A stretch of DNA of 64,000 bases from Prado023 sp963774745 (GTDB lineage Bacteria > Actinomycetota > Actinomycetes > S36-B12 > CAIYMF01). The stretch lies in contig CAVZGE010000003.1 of NCBI GenBank assembly GCA_963774745.1, positions 558,001-622,000 on the forward strand, read 5' to 3'. Under the pieces are notes generated by a model. It was not told where the DNA came from. It was given only the letters and a program-made list of their open reading frames with translations, and ran no database searches. The translations under genes were made by a program, and so were the position numbers. Shown piece after piece: positions 16,198-24,627 of this stretch. The number at the start of each line of letters is the position of its first letter. Positions within the stretch are counted from its first letter, which is position 1.

Positions 16198-19100
16198 TCA
16201 CTCCTCGCGGCGCCGCCGTCCGAAGGTGATCATCAGGCCACCGGCCAGCAGGGCCAGCAGGGCTGCACCGACGAGGTTTCCGACGTTGCCGGCACCCGTG
16301 TCGGCCAGATCCTCATCCTCCTCGGCGGCGACGACCTCCTCGGCCACGTCCTCATCCTCGAGCTCGGCCACGATCGCCACCGGGTGGGTGGTGCTGTCGC
16401 TGATCGTTCCCTTGTCCGGGAGGGTCAGGACGACCGAGTTCACCACGCTTCCGGTAGCCGCCGCTGTGACGGTCCCGGAGTAGCTGAACGTCGCAGATGC
16501 TCCGGCCGCCAGGCTGACCTGCCAGGTGATGGTGCCACCACTGAGGGTGCCGCCGCTTGCGGTGACGCTGGCAGCATCGGCCGTGAAGCCAACCGGCAGG
16601 GTGTCGACCAGCGGTCCGGTGAACGTGCTGCCACCCGTGTTGGTGACCTTCACCGAGTAGGTGATCACTTGCCCGGCCACGACATCCGTGCCCTCAGCGG
16701 GGTTGGCGGTCTTGTCCAGCTGCGGGACACCTGGCGGGTTCGCGCAGGGCGCCGCTGCCGGCGGGTAGAGCGCGGCTGTCTGCACACTCGGGTTCACCGT
16801 GACGATCGCGACCATGCCTGGCCGGACGCCACCACTGGGCACCTGCTGCCAGACACCCGGCGAGGGCTGGGTCCAGCCCGGCCACACCGTGGCAGTGCCA
16901 TTGGCATCAACCTTCGCGCCCTTCCACAGCAGCTGGGGCTTGTCCAGCGAGCCGTTGGACAGGGTGTAGGTGTCCACGTAGTTGCCGGCTGGGGTACCGA
17001 TCGCCGGATCGTAGGCCGCGATGTACTTGGTCGGATCCGTCGTCGGGTTGCCCTGCGCATCAACTGGCTGACCCTGCGCGTTCGCCTGGTACCAGCGGAT
17101 GGTGACCGTGTCGTTGACGTTGGTCAGGTTCTGCGACTTCACTGCCACGCTGTAATACGGCGCGTCCTTGATGCAGAAGCTGGTCGTCACGGCGCTGATC
17201 GCCTTGACCGGGTGGGTGGTACTCCTCTCGAGCTCCTTCTGGACCCACTTGGCGGTGTTGACCAGCGGCGCAGACCCGAACCCGGCCGCGGTGACCTTCA
17301 CCTTGTAGGTGAACGTCTTCTCCGAGAACGCGTCCAGGTCGAACGTCCACGTGATCGTGCCGGCCACTGAAGTGTCGCCAGCCGGCGTGATCGAGGCCAC
17401 GTCCAGCGTGGCACCGGTCGGCAGGGTGTCGACCAGGGTCTGCTCGGTCAGCGGCAGTGCGCCCTCGTTCTTCACCGTGATGGTGTAGACGATGGTGTCT
17501 CCCGCCTCGACCGCTGTCCCATCCGAGGGGTCAGAGGTCTTGGTGAGCTTCGGGATGTCGATCGGCGGGTTGGCGAAGACCAGCTCGACAACACCCGGGG
17601 TGCAGTCGGGCCACTCATTCTCTGTGGCGCCGCCGACCCGGTAGTCCTCGCACACGAAGGTGTCGAAGCCGATGACCGCGGGCTGGATGGCCGGGTCCGT
17701 CAGGGCGTAGCCGGCAGGCGGCGTGACCTCCTGGACCAGGTAGTGGCCCCAGACCAGGTCGGTCCAGGTGGCCTTGCCATCATCGCCCGTCGTCTTCTCG
17801 GTTCCCGGGATGACGGTGTCGCCATCCGTGAAGGTGCCGGACTTGTCCACGTCCTTCCACAACTGGAAGGTCGCGCCTGCGAGGAGCTCGTCAGTCCGCT
17901 TGTCGACCTTGATGATCTCGATCGATCCGAGCGGGGGATTGGCGAAGTAGAGCTTCACCAGGCCCGGGGTGCAGTCGAAGGTCTGCACACACTTGCCGAA
18001 ATCGCTGGCGTCGATCGTGACCGCCTTGATCGCCGGCTCGCTGAGCGAGTGCCCAGCGGGGGCACTGACTTCCTGGACCAGGTAGTTGCCCCAGGCCAGT
18101 CCGGGCCACGAGACGATGCCACTGGTGCCCGTGGTCTGCTCCGGCCCGTTCTTGGTGTCACCGGAGTCGTAGGCCTCGTTACCGTTGACGTCGTCCCAGA
18201 GCTGGAAGACCGCACCCGCCAACGCCTCCTCGGTCACCGTGTCGAACTTGATGACCTCGATGGTGCCAGGCTTCTTGGTGACGGTGTTGGTGACCGCGAC
18301 CGTGTTCGGCCCGGCCTCGGTCACGACCTTCTTGCCATCGGCCGGGACGTAGCTGGTCGTCCAGGACCACCCGGTGGTGCTCGGCGCGTCCTCGACCACG
18401 GTGCACTCCGCACCAGTCGGGACACCAGTGACCGTGCCCGGGGTCGTCGTGGAGATGACCACGTTGTTCGCGGTCTTGACCACCGTGGACCCGACCTTGC
18501 AGACCACATCAACAGTGAACGTCGGCAGCGGGCTCAGGCCCTCGCTGTTGACCACCGTCTTCGTGATCGACAGATCACGCTTGTTCTTGGTGACGGTGTT
18601 GGTGACCGCGACCGTGTTCGGCCCGGCCTCGGTCACGACCTTCTTGCCATCGGCCGGGACGTAGCTGGTCGTCCAGGACCACCCGGTGGTGCTCGGCGCG
18701 TCCTCGACCACGGTGCACTCCGCACCAGTCGGGACACCAGTGACCGTGCCCGGGGTCGTCGTGGAGATGACCACGTTGTTCGCGGTCTTGACCACCGTGG
18801 ACCCGACCTTGCAGACCACATCAACAGTGAACGTCGGCAGCGGGCTCAGGCCCTCGCTGTTGACCACCGTCTTCGTGATCGACAGATCACGCTTGTTCTT
18901 GGTGACGGTGTTGGTGACCGCGACCGTGTTCGGCCCGGCCTCGGTCACGACCTTCTTGCCATCGGCCGGGACGTAGCTGGTCGTCCAGGACCACCCGGTG
19001 GTGCTCGGCGCGTCCTCGACCACGGTGCACTCCGCACCAGTCGGGACACCAGTGACCGTGCCCGGGGTCGTCGTGGAGATGACCACGTTGTTCGCGGTCT

Positions 19101-21453
19101 TGACCACCGTGGACCCGACCTTGCAGACCACATCAACAGTGAACGTCGGCAGCGGGCTCAGGCCCTCGCTGTTGACCACCGTCTTCGTGATCGACAGATC
19201 ACGCTTGTTCTTGGTGACGGTGTTGGTGACCGCGACCGTGTTCGGCCCGGCCTCGGTCACGACCTTCTTGCCATCGGCCGGGACGTAGCTGGTCGTCCAG
19301 GACCACCCGGTGGTGCTCGGCGCGTCCTCGACCACGGTGCACTCCGCACCAGTCGGGACACCAGTGACCGTGCCCGGGGTCGTCGTGGAGATGACCACGT
19401 TGTTCGCGGTCTTGACCACCGTGGACCCGACCTTGCAGACCACATCAACAGTGAACGTCGGCAGCGGGCTCAGGCCCTCGCTGTTGACCACCGTCTTCGT
19501 GATCGACAGATCACGCTTGTTCTTGGTGACGGTGTTGGTGACCGCGACCGTGTTCGGCCCGGCCTCGGTCACGACCTTCTTGCCATCGGCCGGGACGTAG
19601 CTGGTCGTCCAGGACCACCCGGTGGTGCTCGGCGCGTCCTCGACCACGGTGCACTCCGCACCAGTCGGGACACCAGTGACCGTGCCCGGGGTCGTCGTGG
19701 AGATGACCACGTTGTTCGCGGTCTTGACCACCGTGGACCCGACCTTGCAGACCACATCAACAGTGAACGTCGGCAGCGGGCTCAGGCCCTCGCTGTTGAC
19801 CACCGTCTTCGTGATCGACAGATCACGCTTCTTGATGTCGTTCTTGGCGGTGCAGTCCAGGGTCACGCCGTTGGCGATCTCCAGCGTCCACTTGCCGCTC
19901 ACTGCTGAGACGTTGAACGGATTGCCCACGACACCAGTTGCGGAGGTCGGGGTGCAGACCAGCGTCTGCTGGGGTGTGTGGGTCGTGGTTGCCGTCTCCT
20001 CAAGGACCACCGTGGCCCCAGAAGGAGCCTTCGGCTTCCAGCCGAAGTTGGCCAGGCCGTTGGCGTCCGTCGTGTCGGACTTGCTGCTCGCGACGTTCTT
20101 CGTGATGGCTCCAACGCTGGGAAGGGTCCAGTTCCCGTCGGCTGCAAGCAGCGTCACGGTCGCCTTGAACTCGAATCCGGCGGCCTTGGTGTAGCTGTCG
20201 TCGCCGGGCTTCTGGGCGTACTTCGTGATGTTGAGCTGCGAGCCGCAGAGCGCCGTGGCGATCTGGCGCAGCTGGGCCTTGAGGTTGGTGTAGTTGGGGG
20301 TCTGGACCCAGTCAGCGGTCAGGAAGTTGCTTGCATCAGCCTGCAGTGCTGTTCCGGGATTGTCGGTGACCCGCTGGATGGTCGTGAGGTTGATGCCGGT
20401 GCCAACCGCGATGCCGAACATGTGGGCACCTGCAGTCTTGAAGGCATTGGTCAGCGTGATCGCGGGATTGGTTGCCTCTTCGAGGTTCGCGCCTCCGCCA
20501 CCTGAGGTGTTCGTGGTGTTCGGGTTCCCGTCGGTGATGAACACGACCAAGTCGGGCCGGTTGGCGGGGTTGAACCCGTTGAAGGTCGACTGCGCCTTCA
20601 GGAAGGCGTCCTGGAAGTTCGTCCAGCCATCCGAGGGCACGCTGTTGTAGGTGGCCTTGACGGCGGCGACGTTGGCGCTGGTGAGCGCGACCGCGGTCTG
20701 GCGCACGACCGCGGAGGTGGAGAAGGTGGTGATCGAGACCCGTGAACCCGTGTCCTTGACGGAGTCGAGGAACGCGTCGGTGGCTGTGCGCAGATCGGTG
20801 ATCGCACCCCCGATGGAACCGGAGGTGTCAAGAACCAGGGCGATGTCGATGCCGCACTTGTCCGCCAGGTTGGGGTTCGTGGTGGTGGTTGTGTACGTCA
20901 TGGTCTGGATGCGTCCGGACTTTGCGGGCTGCGCTGGCGCGTCGTCGATCGGGGGGCTGTTGTTGTCGGGCGTATCGCCGTCGGTCGAGGACGCGGCGGG
21001 CTCGGCGGACTTGACGTCCTCAGCGGTCAGCGCGTCGGTCCGTTCGCCGACGATGGGCGCCGGCTCCTCGGCCACGGTCTCCAGTGGCTGGTCGATCACG
21101 GCCTCAGTCGCGGGAGCCTCTACCGCGGGCTCCTCGACGACCTCGGGCTCGTCGACTGACGGGGCAGGGTCAGCTGCGACCACCTCGGGCGCGGGCTCCT
21201 CAACTGGGGTCACCTCCTCGGCGACGACCTCCTCCGGGGCAGGATCCTCGACCGGGGTGGTCTCCGGCAGCACCTCGACGGCGGGATCCTGGACCTCCTC
21301 GACCACGACGGGAGGTGCGGCCGGGTCACCCTCCGTAGCGACGGCCGGCAGGGCGACCGTGCCGATCAACAGGGCCACCGAGGTGATCCCGGCCAGCCAA
21401 CTGGTGGTGCTGCCGCGCTCTGCGCTGAACAGGCTCCGCTTGGATCCAAACAT
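16198..21453 (-). CDS. Giant wall-anchored adhesin: vWA, five identical repeats, CnaB-like and DUF11 domains, LADTG anchor
   Basis: A 1751-residue surface protein with AGGAGG five bases before ATG. Residues 1-40 are a long signal peptide; 43-180 a Pro/Glu/Val-rich stalk; about 200-400 a von Willebrand A domain with MIDAS D209-T-S-G-S213 and TDG at 308. Residues 403-541 look like a divergent repeat unit. Residues 542-1061 are five consecutive 104-residue units identical in sequence, resembling DUF5979 (TKTVV.. C .. VPTGAECTVVED). Two CnaB/SpaA-type modules (IEVIKFD.., IEIIKVD..) follow, then two DUF11-like modules (KTSDP.., KTANP..). The end is LADTG at about 1716, a hydrophobic span and RRRREE: a sortase signal of the actinobacterial LAxTG type. 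No sortase is in the window. Likely an adhesive fibre. It is the least conserved large gene here. Confidence 0.9.
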   Translation of the reverse strand: MFGSKRSLFSAERGSTTSWLAGITSVALLIGTVALPAVATEGDPAAPPVVVEEVQDPAVEVLPETTPVEDPAPEEVVAEEVTPVEEPAPEVVAADPAPSVDEPEVVEEPAVEAPATEAVIDQPLETVAEEPAPIVGERTDALTAEDVKSAEPAASSTDGDTPDNNSPPIDDAPAQPAKSGRIQTMTYTTTTTNPNLADKCGIDIALVLDTSGSIGGAITDLRTATDAFLDSVKDTGSRVSITTFSTSAVVRQTAVALTSANVAAVKATYNSVPSDGWTNFQDAFLKAQSTFNGFNPANRPDLVVFITDGNPNTTNTSGGGGANLEEATNPAITLTNAFKTAGAHMFGIAVGTGINLTTIQRVTDNPGTALQADASNFLTADWVQTPNYTNLKAQLRQIATALCGSQLNITKYAQKPGDDSYTKAAGFEFKATVTLLAADGNWTLPSVGAITKNVASSKSDTTDANGLANFGWKPKAPSGATVVLEETATTTHTPQQTLVCTPTSATGVVGNPFNVSAVSGKWTLEIANGVTLDCTAKNDIKKRDLSITKTVVNSEGLSPLPTFTVDVVCKVGSTVVKTANNVVISTTTPGTVTGVPTGAECTVVEDAPSTTGWSWTTSYVPADGKKVVTEAGPNTVAVTNTVTKNKRDLSITKTVVNSEGLSPLPTFTVDVVCKVGSTVVKTANNVVISTTTPGTVTGVPTGAECTVVEDAPSTTGWSWTTSYVPADGKKVVTEAGPNTVAVTNTVTKNKRDLSITKTVVNSEGLSPLPTFTVDVVCKVGSTVVKTANNVVISTTTPGTVTGVPTGAECTVVEDAPSTTGWSWTTSYVPADGKKVVTEAGPNTVAVTNTVTKNKRDLSITKTVVNSEGLSPLPTFTVDVVCKVGSTVVKTANNVVISTTTPGTVTGVPTGAECTVVEDAPSTTGWSWTTSYVPADGKKVVTEAGPNTVAVTNTVTKNKRDLSITKTVVNSEGLSPLPTFTVDVVCKVGSTVVKTANNVVISTTTPGTVTGVPTGAECTVVEDAPSTTGWSWTTSYVPADGKKVVTEAGPNTVAVTNTVTKKPGTIEVIKFDTVTEEALAGAVFQLWDDVNGNEAYDSGDTKNGPEQTTGTSGIVSWPGLAWGNYLVQEVSAPAGHSLSEPAIKAVTIDASDFGKCVQTFDCTPGLVKLYFANPPLGSIEIIKVDKRTDELLAGATFQLWKDVDKSGTFTDGDTVIPGTEKTTGDDGKATWTDLVWGHYLVQEVTPPAGYALTDPAIQPAVIGFDTFVCEDYRVGGATENEWPDCTPGVVELVFANPPIDIPKLTKTSDPSDGTAVEAGDTIVYTITVKNEGALPLTEQTLVDTLPTGATLDVASITPAGDTSVAGTITWTFDLDAFSEKTFTYKVKVTAAGFGSAPLVNTAKWVQKELERSTTHPVKAISAVTTSFCIKDAPYYSVAVKSQNLTNVNDTVTIRWYQANAQGQPVDAQGNPTTDPTKYIAAYDPAIGTPAGNYVDTYTLSNGSLDKPQLLWKGAKVDANGTATVWPGWTQPSPGVWQQVPSGGVRPGMVAIVTVNPSVQTAALYPPAAAPCANPPGVPQLDKTANPAEGTDVVAGQVITYSVKVTNTGGSTFTGPLVDTLPVGFTADAASVTASGGTLSGGTITWQVSLAAGASATFSYSGTVTAAATGSVVNSVVLTLPDKGTISDSTTHPVAIVAELEDEDVAEEVVAAEEDEDLADTGAGNVGNLVGAALLALLAGGLMITFGRRRREE
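18271..19830 (-). repeat. Five tandem 312-bp repeats inside the adhesin gene
   Basis: Units at 19830-19519, 19518-19207, 19206-18895, 18894-18583 and 18582-18271 each encode 104 residues beginning KRDLSITK and ending VTNTVTK plus one residue. By eye the DNA copies are the same base for base, except at the last codon of the final unit (K instead of N) where the next domain begins. Identity at silent sites points to recent duplication or ongoing gene conversion. Length variation between strains is expected. Confidence 0.93.
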
Positions 21454-21551
21454 CCGTTCCTCCTAGGAACACCCTGCGCCCCCCAGGGACCTTCGACCTG
21501 TGAGCACAGGGCGAACGACCGCACGCGCGTTTTGAGTTGTGTGATACCCCA

Positions 21552-21581
21552 ATCCAACTCCTGCCCGAAAAGGGCTGTCAA
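21552..21581 (-). promoter_or_regulatory. Candidate promoter of the adhesin gene
   Basis: A perfect TTGACA (21581..21576, minus strand) is followed 18 bases later by TTGGAT (21557..21552), a weak -10. Transcription would start about 90 bases before the adhesin ATG. Confidence 0.4.
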
Positions 21582-21595
21582 AGAACTTGCCAGAG

Positions 21596-21611
21596 GTAAT
21601 CAGTCGATTAC
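21596..21611. repeat. Dyad GTAATC-AGTC-GATTAC upstream of the adhesin promoter
   Basis: A perfect 6-4-6 inverted repeat, AT-rich against its surroundings, 14 bp upstream of the adhesin TTGACA hexamer. The position suits an activator or repressor site. Confidence 0.35.
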
Positions 21612-21826
21612 GCAGCGTCGATAGAGGACCCCTACTTGTCCCCCGAATGGGGGCTTGCACGAGTTGACTCCACGGCACTCGAATCGCACTGCATCCGGGC
21701 CCGCATGCCCCCTCTGGTAACCTTGACCTGACGGCCATGGGGCGGGCGCCCCGAGGACCGCGACTTGAACCAGCCAGGCAGAAGGCCGCTGGTGATCCAC
21801 GCGCCCGAGAGGAATGCTCAGCATCT

Positions 21827-22096
21827 ATGTCTCTTGACACGGACACCAAGAAGTCCATCATCGCCGAGTACGGAACCAAGGAGGGCGACACCGGCAGCCC
21901 CGAGGTCCAGATCGCAATGCTCAGCAAGCGCATCGCGGACCTGACCGAGCACCTGAAGACCCACAAGCACGACCACCACAGCCGGCGCGGCCTGCTGCTG
22001 CTGGTCGGCAAGCGTCGCCGCCTGCTCAAGTACCTGCAGGCCACCGACATCGAGCGGTACCGCGCGCTCATCGAGCGCCTCGGCATCCGGCGCTAG
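21827..22096 (+). CDS. rpsO: 30S ribosomal protein S15
   Basis: An 89-residue protein, the normal S15 length. ATG 21827 is chosen because the sequence then starts MSLDTDTKKSIIAEYG as in other S15 proteins; the open frame reaches 30 codons further upstream without homology. Core features are DTGSPEVQIAMLSKRIADLTEHLKTHKHDHHSRRGLL and the end KYLQATDIERYRALIERLGIRR. S15 binds the 16S rRNA central domain. In E. coli S15 represses its own mRNA; the long upstream region here could do the same but no pseudoknot was identified. pnp follows after a hairpin. Confidence 0.96.
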   Translation: MSLDTDTKKSIIAEYGTKEGDTGSPEVQIAMLSKRIADLTEHLKTHKHDHHSRRGLLLLVGKRRRLLKYLQATDIERYRALIERLGIRR

Positions 22097-22102
22097 CACT
22101 CC

Positions 22103-22134
22103 CAGGAGCGGTACCCCCACGGGTGCCGCTCCTG
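22103..22134 (+). terminator. rpsO-pnp intercistronic hairpin
   Basis: A 14-bp stem (22103-22116 with 22121-22134; one G-U pair) with loop CCAC, seven bp after the rpsO stop. It could be a partial terminator or, as in E. coli rpsO-pnp, an RNA-processing structure. The rest of the gap to 22387 shows only a GGAGGG site for pnp. Confidence 0.6.
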
Positions 22135-22387
22135 GCGCTTGCGCCACCTGCTCCCGCCGCCGCACCGGCCCTGCTGGGCACAGCCCGCCCCGGTGCGTGG
22201 CACCCCCGCACTTCCCTGCACCACACAACACAACACTGAGGGTCCGGCCCCACGCATGGTCTTGCGGTGGTGGTCCCCGGAACGAGCCGAGGGGTACGAC
22301 ACGACGTCCACCCCGCCAAGCGTTCCGTGGGCTTCTATCCAAGACCCGCACTGGCGCCGGCCCTCCCAACACACAAGGAGGGCACCC

Positions 22388-24622
22388 GTGGAGGGTCCCG
22401 AGATCCACTCGTCCGAGGCTGTCATCGACAACGGCGCCTACGGCACACGCACCATCCGATTCGAGACCGGGCGCCTCGCCCGCCAGGCCGCCGGTTCCGC
22501 CGTGGCCTACCTCGACGAGGACACCATGCTGCTGTCGGCCACGACGGCCGGCAAGCACCCCAAGGACCAGTTCGACTTCTTCCCGCTGACCATCGACGTC
22601 GAGGAGCGGATGTACGCAGCCGGGCGCATCCCCGGCTCGTTCTTCCGCCGCGAGGGCCGCCCCAGCGAGGACGCGATCCTCACCTGCCGGCTGATCGACC
22701 GCCCGCTGCGCCCCACGTTCGTCAAGGGCCTGCGCAACGAGGTCCAGGTCGTCATCACGGTGATGAGCCTGAACCCCGCGCACCTCTACGACGTCGTGGC
22801 GATCAACGCCGCATCGATGTCCACCCAGCTCTCCGGCCTGCCGTTCTCCGGCCCGATCGGCGCCACGCGCGTCGCCCTGATCCGCGGCCAGTGGGTGGCC
22901 TTCCCGACCCACGAGCAGCTCGAGGGTGCGGTGTTCGACATGGTCGTTGCCGGCCGTGTCGCCGGTGACGACGTCGCCGTCATGATGGTCGAGGCCGAGG
23001 CCACCGCCAACACCGTCGAGCTCGTCGCCGGGGGAGCCAAGGCCCCGACCGAGCAGGTCGTCGCCGAGGGCCTCGAGGCCGCCAAGGGCTTCATCCGGAT
23101 CCTGTGCGACGCGCAGTCCGCGCTGGCTGCCAAGGCCGCCAAGGAGACCGTGGAGTTCCCGGTGTTCCTGGACTACCAGCCCGACGCCTACGACGCCGTC
23201 GAGGCCGCGATCAGCGACGAGCTGGCCGCCGCCCTGTCGATCGCCGACAAGCAGCAGCGCGAGGCCGAGACCGACCGGGTCAAGGGCCTTGCCGCCGAGC
23301 GTCTCGCCGAGCAGTTCGCGGGTCGCGACAAGGAGGTCAGCGCAGCGTTCCGCTCGGTGACCAAGAAGCTGGTCCGCCAGCGCATCCTGCGCGACCAGGT
23401 CCGCATCGACGGCCGTGGCCTGACGGACATCCGCCCGCTGTCGGCCGAGGTCGAGGTCGTCCCCCGGGCGCACGGCTCGGCGCTGTTCGAGCGCGGCGAG
23501 ACCCAGATCATGGGCGTCACCACGCTGAACATGCTCAAGATGGAGCAGCAGCTCGACACGCTGTCCCCGGAGACGCGCAAGCGCTACATGCACAACTACA
23601 ACTTCCCGCCCTACAGCACCGGTGAGACCGGGCGGGTGGGCTCCCCGAAGCGCCGCGAGATCGGTCACGGCGCGCTGGCGGAGCGGGCCCTGGTGCCCGT
23701 GCTGCCCAGCAAGGAGGAGTTCCCCTACGCCATCCGTCAGGTCTCCGAGGCCCTGGGCTCCAACGGCTCCACCTCGATGGGCTCGGTCTGCGCCTCGACG
23801 CTGTCCCTGCTCAACGCGGGCGTGCCGCTGAAGTTCCCGGTCGCGGGCATCGCGATGGGCCTGGTCTCCGACGAGGTCGACGGCGAGACCCGCTACGTGG
23901 CGCTCACCGACATCCTGGGTGCTGAGGACGCGTTCGGCGACATGGACTTCAAGGTCGCCGGCACCAAGGACTTCGTGACCGCCCTGCAGCTGGACACCAA
24001 GCTCGACGGCATCCCCGCCTCGGTGCTGGCCGGTGCCCTGACGCAGGCCCGCGACGCCCGCCTGGCGATCCTCGAGGTCATGGCCGAGGCCATCGACGTC
24101 CCGGACGAGATGAGCGTCCTGGCCCCGCGGATCATCACCGTCAACATCCCGGTCGACAAGATCGGCGAGGTGATCGGGCCCAAGGGCAAGATGATCAACA
24201 CCATCCAGGACGACACCGGTGCCGACATCACCATCACCGACGACGGCACGATCTACATCGGTGCCACCAACGGTGAGTCGGCCGAGGCGGCGCGCGCGAT
24301 GATCAACGCCATCGCCAACCCGCAGATGCCCGAGGTCGGCGAGCGCTACCTGGGCACCGTGGTCAAGACCACGACCTTCGGCGCGTTCGTGTCGCTGCTG
24401 CCGGGCAAGGACGGCCTGCTGCACATCAGCGAGCTGAAGAAGCTGGCCCCCGGGAAGAGCCGCATCAACAACGTCGAGGAGGTCGTCCAGGTCGGCCAGA
24501 AGGTCCTGGTCGAGATCAAGGAGGTCGACTCCCGCGGCAAGCTGTCCCTGCAGCCGGTGATCGAGGATGCCCCGGCTGAGGGCGGATCCGACGACCAGGC
24601 CGCCGGCGAGGGCGAGGCCTGA
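22388..24622 (+). CDS. pnp: Polyribonucleotide nucleotidyltransferase (PNPase)
   Basis: A 744-residue phosphorolytic 3'-5' exoribonuclease. GTG 22388 follows AAGGAGGG with a six-base spacer. Two RNase PH-like cores are present, the first with FFPLTIDVEERMYAAGRIPGSFFRREGRPSEDAIL, the second with RGLTDIRPLSAEVEVVPRAHGSALFERGETQ and GSNGSTSMGSVCAS. The KH domain (about 585-645; VIGPKGKMINTIQDDTGADI) and the S1 domain (about 651-725; GTVVKTTTFGAFVSLLPGKDGLLHISEL) close the protein. It degrades mRNA and, in actinobacteria, adds 3' tails. Cotranscription with rpsO is usual. Confidence 0.96.
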   Translation: MEGPEIHSSEAVIDNGAYGTRTIRFETGRLARQAAGSAVAYLDEDTMLLSATTAGKHPKDQFDFFPLTIDVEERMYAAGRIPGSFFRREGRPSEDAILTCRLIDRPLRPTFVKGLRNEVQVVITVMSLNPAHLYDVVAINAASMSTQLSGLPFSGPIGATRVALIRGQWVAFPTHEQLEGAVFDMVVAGRVAGDDVAVMMVEAEATANTVELVAGGAKAPTEQVVAEGLEAAKGFIRILCDAQSALAAKAAKETVEFPVFLDYQPDAYDAVEAAISDELAAALSIADKQQREAETDRVKGLAAERLAEQFAGRDKEVSAAFRSVTKKLVRQRILRDQVRIDGRGLTDIRPLSAEVEVVPRAHGSALFERGETQIMGVTTLNMLKMEQQLDTLSPETRKRYMHNYNFPPYSTGETGRVGSPKRREIGHGALAERALVPVLPSKEEFPYAIRQVSEALGSNGSTSMGSVCASTLSLLNAGVPLKFPVAGIAMGLVSDEVDGETRYVALTDILGAEDAFGDMDFKVAGTKDFVTALQLDTKLDGIPASVLAGALTQARDARLAILEVMAEAIDVPDEMSVLAPRIITVNIPVDKIGEVIGPKGKMINTIQDDTGADITITDDGTIYIGATNGESAEAARAMINAIANPQMPEVGERYLGTVVKTTTFGAFVSLLPGKDGLLHISELKKLAPGKSRINNVEEVVQVGQKVLVEIKEVDSRGKLSLQPVIEDAPAEGGSDDQAAGEGEA

Positions 24623-24627
24623 GGCGC

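Larger units (their letters stand above)
21454..21826. other. 373-bp intergenic region between the adhesin and rpsO
   Basis: No coding sequence is supported here. On the minus side it holds a TTGACA hexamer and a dyad for the adhesin. On the plus side TTGACT (21664-21669) and an extended -10-like TGGTAACCT (21715-21723) are possible rpsO promoter elements, but they are not spaced as one promoter. The rpsO leader contains GAGAGGA 11 bases before the ATG. Confidence 0.5.

Noticed and set aside
18271..19830. Regular repeats considered as a CRISPR array
   Set aside because: The unit is 312 bp, contiguous without unique spacers, and codes for protein in frame.
15401..21453. Adhesin/CAP block as a recently transferred island
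   Set aside because: No integrase, transposase, tRNA or attachment-type direct repeat flanks it, and base composition is not clearly different by eye; it sits between conserved ribF and rpsO. Lineage-specific insertion remains possible but is unsupported.
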